From Rhizoctonia solani (Eukaryota; Basidiomycota; Agaricomycetes; Cantharellales; Ceratobasidiaceae), in NCBI RefSeq assembly GCF_016906535.1, contig NC_057384.1:1488001-1552000 (forward strand): DNA of 64,000 nucleotides, written 5' to 3'. Below the pieces are notes generated by a model. The model worked only from the letters and a program-made list of their open reading frames with translations, made no database searches and was not told the origin of the DNA. The position numbers and the translations under genes are program-made. The stretch's first letter is position 1; the number at the start of each line of letters is the position of its first letter. Positions 47,250 to 59,570 of this stretch are shown here, in pieces.

Positions 47250-47932
47250 AACTCCCGAGTATATTTATATTCCAATCAAAACATGCCTCGGAGAACAAAC
47301 CAATTGGGTTGCCGCACCAATTATCCCCTTCTTGGACAGTTCTCATTTGTCATCAGCTAATTAGTCTAGACCCTGCCCTTGATCTATGACGCACAGTGTT
47401 TGATTACGTGCTCGACCGCCGACCATTTCACATCTGAGATTTGCCTCTCTTGTTCTCGGATCCACCACCCCCTCTCCACCTTTCTCCCCTACTCGAAGGA
47501 TGCTGGACCTGCACGAGGCGATGCGGGGACTGCGGTTTGCGCCCGAGGCACTCGCAGTGCTGGATGCGAACCGACAAGTACGGGTGATATCGCGACAGGC
47601 TGAACGGCTGTTTGGTGTTCCTGCTGCAGACTTGGTGGGGCGGACGACGAACCATGTGTGGGCGGAAGAGTCGCGACCGGCGTTTATGCTTGCGCTGAAC
47701 GAGGCGGCGCAGAGGATTGGGCATGCGGATACGGCGGCCCCGGTCATTCGTCGGCTGAAAACGAGCAAGGCTGCGATGCTGGATATGTGTGTGTCTGCGT
47801 GGCATCCGACGGATGATCCGGTATAGACGTAATTCGTTGTTTATTTGCTGGATGCTGATGCTGGACTAGATGTACGCTACGTCCAAGCCGCCGACAAACA
47901 CTCTTACCGCACCACGAACGATCATGATCAAG
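47250..47932 (+). pseudogene. Truncated duplicate of the histidine kinase 5' end
   Basis: Matches 53766-54432 of the complete kinase gene, including about 240 bp upstream of the ATG. The ATG at 47500 opens the same first exon (MLDLHEAMRGLRFAPEALAV) with a PAS-like fold, to the splice donor after gatccg (47820). The short intron and the first about 60 bases of exon 2 are also present. Homology stops near 47932 (aacgatcatgatc). In the 321-bp exon only about 6 bases differ, roughly 98% identity. No HisKA, ATPase or receiver follows. If transcribed it would give only a PAS-like peptide of about 110 residues, or about 190 if spliced into the following open frame ending at 48117. Confidence 0.88.
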
Positions 47933-49111
47933 ATATCACCATAAGTATGCATATAGTATTATGGACGCCCAAAGTAGCTCAGATCACGGCATACACTGCA
48001 AGGTGTAAGTACACCAGATTTCCGCAGGGAACAGACTTGCTGGCGAAATCTGCTAAAAACGTGCTATGTGAACATCCGGGGATTCTTGGCACTGATAATT
48101 ACATGGAACATTTCTAGTACGATTCTGGCCGATTGTTTGGGGAAGCTATAGAAGTCCTGACAATACACACATACTTCCCGTAGGTCCCGACTAATACTGT
48201 AATTTTATTTCTTAGGGGGTTCCCGTATTTTCGATCAGTACAGTAATGTATAGCAGTCGCAATATTTTTCCATTGTTCTTATTTCCTGTTTATTGGGCCT
48301 GTGTGCCATTCAAACCGATGACGTTCACATCCTGTCATACTGTTTTGTTTCAAGTACCTTCGGTCTCCTTGATGTGTTTCTTCACATATATGCAAAACCC
48401 ACTTAATTTCAGAGTTATGTCGACCATAGGTGTCTCACAGTCAACAGGGGGATGAACGGGCTCTCTGAGCTCGAATTATCGATGGTACAACGAGATGGAA
48501 TGGTGGGAAGACTGTACAGTTCGGAGTAAGTCGCGATCGAATCTTTGCTGAGCTCCAACTTCGCATACAAACAGCAGAACCTTTAAGTAGAATGGATATA
48601 ACTGGCAGGAAGGACACACGACGTGCTCAATACTCATTCGATTATCAATGGGGGTAAGACGGTAGGGCTATCACCAAACATGAACTGGCGCCGCGATTCA
48701 CTGTGGCGGGCATAGCACGCGCCATTGTTACCTCGTGTATTGCCTAACGCAAGGCGCTAAAAACAATCAAAATGACAATATTTATTGATCACGCGCCTAT
48801 CGATCTAGCATATTAATAAGTCTGCCAGCGCAACCGGTACATCATTTTGTATGAAAAGTGCAATAATAACAGGCTTGGTACCTGTGAGTAGAATAAGTGG
48901 GAAGGAAGTCGTGAACTCTACATTAGAACGAGGCACTCACAGTTAAGTATATTATTTTTTGGTAAACATCAGGCCCGATGAGTTGTTTAATTTCAGGAGC
49001 AGTAATGAAAGGGGGCTGTTTTTAAATTTTATTTGGAATCCTTCACAAAAGCACCGATTCGTCTCGTGAGTTTGACATACGTCGTGTTCTCTATAGACCT
49101 GCTGACCATCG
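47933..49111. other. Unrelated spacer after the kinase fragment
   Basis: 1.2 kb with no match to the kinase and no supported gene. The right border is where the second copy of the LtrA promoter begins. Confidence 0.45.
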
Positions 49112-49329
49112 AGCGCCCTAATTCTATTCAATCTACCACAAGTAGTTTGGCGCCCGTGCCTGACAATGCAACCGGCTATCCTCGAACTCGCGTTCGAGGC
49201 CTTTGGGTAACATACCCCATGCGCGATCCTCAAGTCTGTATCTTCGTCCAGGAACCCAGAACAAGCTATAAAGACTTGAACCGTTGATAAGCTAAGGGCA
49301 CCACTCTGTAGCTTTCTACCAAAGATAGT
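49112..49329 (+). promoter_or_regulatory. Promoter region of LtrA-like copy B
   Basis: Duplicated promoter with gcgccctaattctattc at the left end and tataaagacttg at 49266, about 65 bp before ATG 49330. Confidence 0.55.
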
Positions 49330-52202
49330 ATGGATAGACAACAAGAAAAGAAAGACAATTTTGGTTGGCGACCGTTGTTTCTCGACAGTTCCTCTATCAA
49401 AGAATCCCAGGTCATGTATTCAAGTTAGCTCGTTTGATGCAATACATATCTGACTGCCTTACAGCTCTCCTCCGATTCCCGTACCCTTTATGGGGGAGAG
49501 CGTAACCATAGTACCTACCAACAGATTACCTCAGGGGGTTCCACTAGTAACATCCCTGAATTAAGGGTACCTGGCCCAGCATGGGTGAACCTGGTGAGTT
49601 TCAAGGGGTTTCCATTTGACCTCGCTGATGTCTGAAATTGGCGACAGTTTTATGACCTTGCTTGGACTGCGACCTTTGCAAGCCTCACCCAGTGAGCCCT
49701 ATCTCTATACATGTATAGACTAAATGCTAACAGCTACTTATCAACAGCAATAACAATACCAATGGATTATGGGTAAGATCTACATCATATGCACGTTCAT
49801 CGATTACTTGATGCTTTCGATTATCAGGGTACTCTTTCATATGTAACATTTTTCACAGTTGTTTGGTGGTTGTGGGTCTCCCAGGTAGGTTTGCGTACTA
49901 CCTTCTCATCATTTCTAACACAAGTATCCAGACCTGGTATCACACACATTTTTATGCAGATGATTGGTGCGAAATACAGAACTTGGTTAAATAATGAATG
50001 TTTGCTAAGCTCTCAGACTAATTCCTCAGGTTTCATTTGGTTTGCATTTTTCTGCAGCTCATCGTTTTTAGAATGTTGGCTGCAACGACACGCGGTAAAT
50101 GATATCCAGTTGTCAAATGGCCAAGCCCGGACTCACGACAAAATGAAGCGTTTGACGTAACAGTCTATGTGACACACTCACCCGGGACGGATATACTGGA
50201 TCCAAAAACCACAGACAAAATGATAGATCCCAACTGGTACCAGGCTGAAAGAATGGCGAAACTATCTATTAAAGTGATCGCAATCTCTCTCGCAAGTAGT
50301 TGGTGAGAGCCCTGCCAGTCTATTCAAGAGCTTTATCTCATACTACAGCTAGTATTGTTTTGCTGATTCAATACTTGCGAGGTTTGTAATTTATCCGCTA
50401 TTGCGTATCTATATTATTAATTTACGTGACTCTGACAGTTATTGTTTCTTCCTTTAAGGGGAACTCGGCTGTAAAAGTGTTGCAACAAAAGCTTTGCATA
50501 ATTGCAGCAGGCCTTTCCATCTCGGCCGTCTTTTCTTCTCAGCTTGGGGATTCTATCGGGGACCGTATGGTTGAACTGCCTCACGAGCCTGGATCAAATA
50601 TGTGCTCTGGGGACTAGGTCTTGTCGTCGAAATATCATCCACTATGATCAGCTGAACTACCAAACCAAACAGAGCTTGCCCCAATCCTGTGACCCCAGTA
50701 CGCCGCGGGTTCGTAATCGTCTGGAATCTATCACGACCATCATCTTGGGAGAGGTAAGTTGGACGCGCGATTATCATCTGTGGTGATACTGCTAATCGAG
50801 CATGGTAGGGGATCAATGGCATTGCCGGGACCTTATATTCAGTCATATGGGCTCCCGGGCTGGAGGGTCCGATTGTGTACGACGTTGGGTGTGCCGCATT
50901 AATCGTCAGCTTTATTGCCTATCTTTATTTTCAATCCCCAATCGAACCCTCGGATCCCAAGGATGATCGACACAGCGGATGTTGGATGTTCTGGCACCTC
51001 TCACTTTTGCTATCGATAATATTGCTTTTGATAGGTGCGTACTAAAGGTGGCAATAAAATGTAAGCATACATCCTAATGCAGGTTTGCAGGAGTCAAAAA
51101 GCAATTTTTGCTCTCGGTAAGTCGACCCAGCTCAAGTATAAACAACCTGACTCTTTCGCCCAGTGTATTCTATCGACCACCGACTCGATGCTTCGAGCCG
51201 TAGGGCACGCAATAAACGATAAACAGCTCCGTTTGAACTACATCAGCGCGCAGACAAACATGACGATAAAGAACTACCTACTTCGACGTGGTGTAGTTTG
51301 GCAAGATGAATACGAACAACTTGTAGCGCGCTTGACAAATGGGTCCACCTCGGCTCTCGTCTGGAACGATGAGCAAAAAACTGAATTTTTTGCTTGGAAT
51401 TACCGTATTTCTTTGAAAATCCTCGTTGCCACGTTTGCGGTTCGTTGCCCCATAGGTGCTCGTCCTTTGCAAGTAGGCTTACGTTATTTGCGCATATATA
51501 GACGTTTAGCGGAGACTGCGGATCGATCAGTAACCAGACAAAAGCCAAGATAGAAGACTATTACAAAAATGCGACATGGTCGCTCCAGGTAAGCCGTTAG
51601 CATGCATCGTGAAACATGTTTTCAAGGCGTCGTACAGGATTACCACTATATTAATACTAAATCCAAGCCTCGGGCGTCGTTACAATACTTTCAGGTTCGT
51701 CGACTTGGTAGGGGGTAAAACCAAGAGAACCTGCTCATTTTCTCTCGCACGGTTCAGATATTGACTGAAATACTTCACCCAAGTATTGAAAGCGCTCGAT
51801 ATGTTGTGCTGTTCGCCGGCATGACTTTAGTTAGTCTAGGTGTACTGAGCCTCATTCATTCGAAGATAGATATAAGTAGGTAACCAACCCCTGCAGCGCA
51901 GCGCACCCGAATCTGATACACACATCGCTCTCAGTGGAAAACAGCTTCCGAAAGTGGGCTGTCATTTCCAGGATCGTCGTAGGCACAATTCTCATAGGCC
52001 TTTTATTCCTGAACGTTGGTGGTTCGCAAACGCTTTGGTATCGCCAGAGGATAAAGACGATCAGGGGGAGTTTTCCGCTGGATCTTAGGGTTCGTGCTTT
52101 CCATCTAGACGAGAGACGGCGCTTTTGGCTGATTCGCAGTCGCGCTCTTTTTTTTTTTCTCTTTTCTTTTTTTTTTTTTTTTTTTTTTTTCTTTTTCTTC
52201 TT

Positions 52203-52265
<63 letters not shown>

Positions 52266-52340
52266 AGATGCTGGGTGTTGCCGACCATTGCGTTGGCGTT
52301 TTTAACCCAGGTTGTGATTGAAACGGTATGCTTTGTTTAA
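49330..52340 (+). pseudogene. LtrA-like membrane protein, copy B (disabled)
   Basis: Same exon order as copy A: ATG 49330 (MDRQQEKKDNFGWRPLF), FYDLAWTATFASLT, TFFTVVWWLWVSQ, WYHTHFYADDW, FLQLIVFRMLAATTR. The membrane core is about 80-90% identical to copy A by eye, while N-terminus and introns are diverged. The exon near 50460-50756 is broken. Relative to copy A it has a 1-nt deletion at about 50530 and, in the frame copy A uses, TGA at 50572-50574 (Arg in A, CGA to TGA type) and TGA at 50653-50655 (Trp in A). Downstream exons (GINGIAGTLYSVIWAPG; YISAQTNMTIKNYLLRRG) remain well preserved, so decay is recent or a sequencing error could mimic part of it. The penultimate intron carries a huge T tract. 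Confidence 0.8.
52142..52263 (+). repeat. Expanded poly-T tract in the last intron of LtrA copy B
   Basis: About 120 bases almost entirely T with a few C and one G, ending tttgcag at the splice acceptor. Copy A has a short ordinary tract at the same place (ttcacag). It is an expanded polypyrimidine tract, likely length-variable and prone to assembly error. Confidence 0.9.
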
Positions 52341-52802
52341 TTCATGATAGACTTTAAGAACGTGGGTTGCTGAGTGAAATCGCAACTGTCAGGTGCTGGC
52401 CAGGCTCAATTCGCTAGAAGATGAATCCCCCAGGTCAAGGGAGGCCAGTTCTAATTTTGACGCGGTTCAACATCCCTTGTTGCCTCATGGTCATTCCGGA
52501 TCTGGTTGATTTCCCATGTACAGAAGTCAGACATGTTACTTTGTGGATAAGTATATATTTTTGAACGCGTTGAAACAAGTCTACCTAAAAGGAGAGGGAG
52601 TTTTGATGAATGGGGTATAGATTCAGTCTATGATTCGCCGGTTGAGATTCAGCGTCCCAATTAGGTTTACCAAATTTAAAGCTGGTAGAGGTTACAGCAC
52701 GCTTTCGATGGGGTACTTGTACAAGGCAGATAAAAGAGGATTTTGGACAATAACTCGTGGAAGGAAATATTGGGGAGAAAGTTTGGATCATGTAAAGCCC
52801 TC

Positions 52803-52936
52803 CATGCTCTGCACAATCCACCGGAGCTCGCGAGCCCGAAATGCTCGAAAAGCCGAAACGAGATCATCATGATTATCTCGTCTAAGCTTCTCGAGAACTC
52901 CGGGCTCACGAGCTCCGGGGGATCATGCAGAGCATA
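52803..52936. repeat. Near-palindromic foldback element (about 134 bp)
   Basis: Left arm catgctctgc...ccggagctcgcgagcccg pairs with right arm cgggctcacgagctccgg...tgcagagcat. The centre acgagatcatcatgattatctcgt is itself palindromic, so the arms are about 65 bp. It is absent from the corresponding spacer of the left unit. It could be a MITE or a hairpin-forming insertion in the LtrA-kinase spacer. Confidence 0.7.
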
Positions 52937-53765
52937 TACAGGCAGTGACCGAGAAACAAAAGTGAAAATAGCGTATTCAGAAGAATGTACTGTCGTAGAG
53001 AAGATACCGAATCGAGACTCATTGGATATGAAAACGCGCCACGGTTGGTTGTCGAGAATCCGTAAGTTATCCGGGAGGTAAAGTGAAGTGATACACGTCT
53101 TATGTCATTTAACCCGGTATTATGAGCAACTTGGATTTTTCGACTGAATTTTGCTTGGATTTATTCTGTGGCTCTTGTGGAAATAAAATGATAATAGACG
53201 AATGTACATAGTAAACGAGTACAAAAGCGCGTTATGAGAAGAGTAAAGACAGAGCGAGTAGAGTGAGTAGAGAGGTAGGGGTACAAGGGCCTGAAGGAGC
53301 CTCTTATATACCTTGAAGAACCCCTCGAGTCATATCGTAGACAGCTGCGCTTTCTACTGCGGATATACCACTGGCTCGACACTTGACTCGGTTACTGCGA
53401 TAGAATATGCTAGATTATTCTAGTATGGGCTTTCTGCAGTCTTCAATCGATTTAGCATGCTTATCGCATGATGGTAGATCAGATTAGAATCTGGGAGGGG
53501 TCCATGAGCTATATCATGGCTTGAGCTCGGGCACTCTTCCATTTAATCGACAAGGAGAATCTTATATCCTGCGAATTGGATTTATTGTTGATGGCCTCGG
53601 AGGTGTGCCAGATAGCAGTCCTCTGTGTTCTTGGTGTCGAGGAATCGTCGTACAACAGAACCAATACGCCGGCTCATCTTTATTCCACGTAGCGACCACT
53701 TAGCCATCTCGCTATCAGCTGACACGTACTATGCGAGTATACAGAGGCCTGATCAAATAGTGGTT
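52937..53765. other. Spacer upstream of the kinase
   Basis: No supported gene. The stretch 53161-53400 is rich in gagta repeats on the + strand and contains no recognised element. Confidence 0.4.
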
Positions 53766-53999
53766 ATATTTATATCCCAATCAAACTTGGAGAACAAACC
53801 CGACTGGGTTGGCGCGCCAATTATCCCCTTCTTGGACAGTTCTGATTTGTCACCGGCTAATTAGTCTAGACCCTGCCCTTGATCTATGACGCACAGTGTT
53901 TGATTACGTGCTCGACCGCCGACCATTTCACATCTGAGATTTGCCTCTCTCGTTCTCGGATCCACCACCCCCTCTCCACCTTTCTCCCCTACTCGAAGG

Positions 54000-56900
54000 A
54001 TGCTGGACCTGCATGAGGCGATGCGGGGACTGCGGTTTGCGCCCGAGGCACTCGCAGTGCTGGATGCGAACCGACAAGTACGGGTGATATCGCGACAGGC
54101 TGAACGGCTGTTTGGTGTTCCTGCTGCAGACTTGGTGGGGCGGACGACGAGCCATGTGTGGGCGGAAGAGTCGCGCCCGGCGTTTATGCTTGCGCTGAAC
54201 GAGGCGGCGCAGAGGATTGGGCATGCGGATACGGCAGCTCCGGTTATTCGTCGGCTGAAAACGAGCAAGGCTGCGATGCTGGATATGTGTGTGTCTGCGT
54301 GGCATCCGACGGATGATCCGGTACACACATAATACATTCTTCATTTACTCGATGCTGATGCTGGAATAGATGTACGCTACGTCCAAGTCACCGACAAACA
54401 CTCTTACCGCGCCACGAACGATCATGATCCACGAATGTTTCTACACGATATCGCTCAGAGACGTGAACACTCCTCGCCGGAACAACCGACTTGGACGTAA
54501 AACAGAGGCGAAAACACATCTGGAGCCCCCAACGCTTCATCCAGTGGACGAAGGCGTGGATCTAGCCTCTCCGCTGACAAACAGTTCAGATCCAAGCAGA
54601 CCACCATCGCCCCGAATGCCACAAAACGTCATGTACGAAGACAGCCATACCTCGTTTCTAGCACAAGGCTTCCCTATGCGTGCCCCACTCGATGACCCAA
54701 TTCCGACGCCACTCAGTTCCTTCGGCTCCGCTGCCCTATCTCCGCCCCGCCGCCCTTCCATCCCCACACTAGCCTCCCGATCGTCACCCTCTCCCCCGCC
54801 CATCACCCTGGCCGAAACACTTCGAGATGGCGTCATCGATGCCCTCGGTGTCCCCACCATCGCCCTCTCCGCCGACGGAACCGTTGCCATACGGAACCAG
54901 CGATGGGTCGAGCTCGTCGGAGCCGGTGAACCAGGCGTCGTCTTGTTCGACGGGAGCGCCAAGCACGGATCACGCTGCAACTCTCCATCATCTGGCTTAC
55001 GTCCCAGTCCCGGCTCTGCGTCTGGGCTCAACGCCACCCGTCAATGGCACCCTTCACTCGTCCTTACCGATCTAGACTTTACCTCTCCGATCGGTCCCAA
55101 TTCGCATCCACTCTATCGTGCTGCTGTGCTTGGCCAGGTCGTCAACGAACACCGGTGCGGGGGTGTGCGTACCGACGAGGCCTCGTTTGTTTCTGAAAAG
55201 GGTGATACTAATGGGAGCGGGGGCGGGAGTGTTTCTTCTGGTTCGGGTGACTCGCCTACTAGGACCGAGCGCTCTGACGCCGGATCCGATCCCACCACAA
55301 CTGTCAAGGCCGCGTCTCCGTCGGGGACGTTCAGGCCCTTGTTGAGCGATAGCTATTTCCCCCAGGGCGCCAAGCCCACTCTAGAGCGTGCGGGCTCGGA
55401 TTCAGTTGTTGGAGAAACGCCTTCGACGGTTAGGCAGGCCCCGTCGTCCGTTCTACACGATGTGGGTATACCAGACGGGGTTCGCCTCGTGCTCGAGATT
55501 TCCGCCAGGCCAGTGCGGGATACGAGGGGCGAGCTTGTGGGAGGCGTCATGACTATTCGGGACGTGACCCAGATCGAGAAGGAGAGGGTGCAGAGTGTCC
55601 AGGATGAGAGCAATTCACGTATGTTGTTTTTGTTTGTCGTTCTGATATTGTCCCTTGCGACTCGTCGCTATTGTCTCATCGCGATGCTAACGTGGATATA
55701 TGCTATAGAATTCGAGCGCATTTGCGACTGTTTGCCTCAGCTCGTATGGACAACGAGACCGGATGGATATCATACATATTACAGTGAGTGCCCATCCATC
55801 ATAGGGGAAGCTTTCTAACTGTAGAGTTCCTTTGCCGTTCATTCTTCTTAATACATTTCTTGTTCGATCGGGATTGATTCGCTCGTTGGTCGCGGGTGCT
55901 CCAACTTGCCACGTAACATCCCCTTTTCGCACGCTTGGGTCACCCTATTATCCTTCTGCTCTCGGCTTGTACTCGCCATGCCATGGGAACATTGGACTCT
56001 GCTGCCGGTCTCACTCTCATCACTCACCGCCGGACCCCTCTAATCTTGCCATTCCCCCGCCCTGCCGACCGCAACCCCGCAACCCCCCGATCCAACCCTC
56101 ATCCATTCACTCAACACAACCCCCCCTAATCGCAACCCTGTCATCATACCGCATGGGTAATCCCTTGCCCAATGACGCCATTCGCTGCTTCGTGAATTCA
56201 ACGCCACAATGGTGCCGTTCTTGTTCTATTTGTCGGGCTCCACTTTTGGGTTCGGATTTGAAACTTTGGGAATAATGGGGGTCCCATGTGCACACTCGAT
56301 TGGGATGAAACGCGATGGGGTGGGTGGTGTTTGGAAAACAACCCATGTCGGATCGAAATGTGCGGCCGTGCTTGAATAACCCGGATTGCTTGAAATGCGT
56401 TTGTATGCAATGGGGGGAATACGTCAGACAAGGGATGGTACGAGTATACCGGGTCCGATCCGCACGACTCGGCTGGGTTGGGATGGCAGGGACTCTTCCA
56501 TCCTGATGATATGCCTTCTGCCGGTAAGAAATTCGAGTTGTATTCCTGGGGTTGGGAGTTGCAGAAGCTAATTCCCATCCTTGATTGATTTGATCCATTG
56601 TCATTGGTCCCCTCCCTCGTGGCCGCATCATATGTTTTGCACGAGCAAAGCCATTGCGTGGTCGCATGCGCTGCGGACCGGTGAGATGTACGAAACAAAC
56701 TACCGATGTCGTCGCAAGGACGGTGTTTACCGATGGATGGTCGGTCGGGCGTTACCGATGCGCGATCGGCGGGGTCGGATTGTGAAATGGCTAGGAACGT
56801 GCACGGATATTCACGATACGGTCGAAGCGCTCGCTGTGTCCCGGAGAGCACAAGAGAGGCTACAGGCGACGTTGAACCATGCGGCGGTCACGCTTTGGGC

Positions 56901-59570
56901 TATCGACCAAGGTGAGTCTGCTCAGGACCTATGTTTAGCTGTAGGGAGTTGAATATCACGAAAAGACATGAAGATCACGATTGCAGAGGGACCCGGTCTG
57001 CGTCAACTCAAATTAATGAACTCTCCACAAGGATCGACAACTACATCCTCCTCCCGCTCAGACCACTCGTCCTCGCAACCTCCCTCGTCGCACACCAACT
57101 CGCGCTCGGCGCACCGAACACGCAACAACTCGATGATCGGCCGGTCGATCTACGAGGCCTGGGACGCAAGCTTGATCGGCTCTGCGATCGAGCGTGCGTT
57201 TGCGGGGGAGAATGCGGTGCAGGAGATGGAGATCGAGGGCCGGTGGTTTAGGACGCAGTTTACGCCGTTGAGGGAGGAGTGGGAGGGTCTGGCGGATGGG
57301 GTTGGGATTGGGCCTGCGGCCGTGGTGGCTAGTAGTGGTCCTGGTGGGGCTGCGGATGAGGAACGGCCGGTGATTGGCGTCGTCGGGGCGAGCATGGATA
57401 TAACAGATCGGTAAGGGTGGTTGTTCAGACTTGGGCAAAGTGAGGTCTTGATGTGATCCCTGTACAGGAAAATCGCCGAGGTGCGGTTGCGCGAGTCGTT
57501 TGCGGAGCGGTCGAGGCTTTTGGCGTCCGAGACTGCGGCGAAAGAGGCCAGCAGACTCAAGTCGCAGTTCTTGGCGAACATGTCCCACGAGATCCGGTGA
57601 GTCTTGGATCCTATTATATGCACCAGGAGTGTTAAAACCTGGTGACGACAGAACTCCCATCGCTGGCGTGATCGGTTTATCCGAACTGCTCTGCGATACT
57701 CATCTCAATGAAGAACAACGCGGAATCGCCGAGAACATCCAAAGATCGGCGGATGCTCTCCTCACGTGGGTCATGTTTTTTTGATGAGCTATATGCCACC
57801 TTGTTTTGGCTAACTTGGAACCGGATAGGGTTATCAATGACATTCTTGACTTTTCGAGTAAGTGTTTAATTGGGTGACGTCAGCTTATCTAATCGCGGAA
57901 TGGGACAGAGGTCGAAATAGGCAAGCTTGATATTGATAATATTCCGTTGTCCCTTGGTGTGGTACTCTTGGATACCAAAAAAATGTTGTCGTTTGCGGCC
58001 CGAAAAAAGGTACGGCCTGGATTGGTTCAGCCCAGGTTCTGGGGATTGATTTTGTTTTGCAAGGGCCTCATTTTCAATGACGAGATACACATCAAGTATG
58101 CCGGCCGCGTTATGGGCGATCCTGGTAAGCGAGGGCGTAGAACATTTCAATGGAGCCAACATGTAACCCGTCATTCCCAGGCCGACTTCGTCAAGTATTA
58201 ACTAACCTCCTGACCAACTCGATCAAGTTCACGTCCGAGGGTTCGATCACCCTGCGGGCCATCCAGGAATCAGAGGATGAAAAGACAGTGCGAGTGCGGT
58301 TCTCGGTCGAGGACGAAGGGATGGGTATCGCAGACTCGATCCGCGAGCGACTGTTCCAGCCGTTCTCACAGGCCGACTCGTCCACTGCGAGGAGGTACGG
58401 AGGCACCGGGCTGGGATTGACGATTAGTAAAAACGTGCGCGCGCGGGGAGAAATCACATTAATATCGAAGCCAAGATTTATTGACGATTACTTTGACAGC
58501 TCGTGGAGCTCATGCGCGGGCGGATCGGTCTCGACTCGAAAGAAGGCAAGGGCACATGTGCCTGGTTTTCGGTTCCATTCAAAAAGGCATCTGATGAGTT
58601 GCCCGCTGCACCTCGTTCGTTATCACCAGAAGCCGCGGCATCGATCGCGCTGCCTATTTTACCCCAAACAGAAACTCCAACCGAGTCGAACTCGACAAGC
58701 CCACTTCCACTCGGTCCGGCAAGCGCCATTTCATCGCTGGCGATACAAATGGAAATGGCCTCCTCGGGTCAAATATGGTCAACGGAATGGCACCCAGGCC
58801 CTCGGGCTCGCTGCAACGCCCACGAGAAGGGATATGGATCCTCGTTGCAGAAGATAATCTGATAAACCAACAGATTGCACTCAAGACGTTGCGGAAAATG
58901 AACTTTAACGCCGAGGCGGCGGATAATGGAAAACAAGTTCTCGCCGCCTTGGAGAGACGAACCTATGACCTGATTTTGATGGATTGCCAGGTGAGTTAGA
59001 GTTCTCCACGGGGCATACGAGAACCAGGCGGTGGCTGAGGGGAGTTGCGTACGTGCAGATGCCTGAAATGGACGGCTATGAAGCGACAATGTGTATTCGA
59101 CAATTAGAATCAGTCGAGGTACGATCGATACCCATTATTGCGATGACGGCGTCTGCCATTCGAGGGGACAAGGAAAAGTGTCTCAAGGGTAAGTTTTCTC
59201 GCTACACAACGTTCCAAACACACGACCCATAAACTCCTTTCTAGTCGGGATGTCCGATTACCTGTCCAAACCTGTTAAACGCCAGGCCTTGGAAGCGATG
59301 CTTGTGCGTTGGTTGTACGATGAGACGTACCGCCAGGAACTCTCTCGCTGGTTCCTTCCTCCGCAGAAAGCGTTGTCCATGTCTCCCACGAGTACACCTA
59401 CACTCGAGGCCGGAACTCCCACTAGCGTGCGACCAGAGCTATTTCAAGTCCCTGATTCAATAAAATCCCTAGGGGAGAGATCTTTAGCTGCTGATATCAC
59501 GACCAAGGCTGGTATGAACATGAACGGTCATATAGTACCGAATAGGCCAATTCGGAACGAGGCGTTATGA
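54000..59570 (+). CDS. Hybrid histidine kinase with multiple PAS domains, HisKA, HATPase and receiver
   Basis: Many-exon sensor kinase. Exon 1 (54000-54320) encodes a PAS-like fold. Exon 2 starts at 54370 after a phase-0 intron and has a long Ser/Pro-rich linker and a second PAS-like region (VIDALGVPTIALSADGTVAI, later GGVMTIRDVTQIEKER). A third PAS is split by a 644-bp intron (55784-56427): LVWTTRPDGYHTYY joins NKGWYEYTGSDP, followed by YRCRRKDGVYRWMVGRALPM. HisKA has FLANMSHEIRTPI across an intron, with the phospho-acceptor His codon at 57586-57588. HATPase has NLLTNSIKFT, DEGMGI and GGTGLGLTISKN. The receiver has VAEDNLINQQ, LILMDCQMPEMDG (Asp codon 58982-58984) and DYLSKPVKR. It should autophosphorylate and pass phosphate to Asp, then to an HPt protein; no membrane segment is evident, so it is probably cytosolic. 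The HATPase-receiver linker (about 58690-58790) changes frame; a small intron or a lesion is possible. Confidence 0.88.

Noticed and set aside
52085..52288. Poly-lysine / poly-phenylalanine open frames
   Set aside because: They are translations of the intronic T tract.
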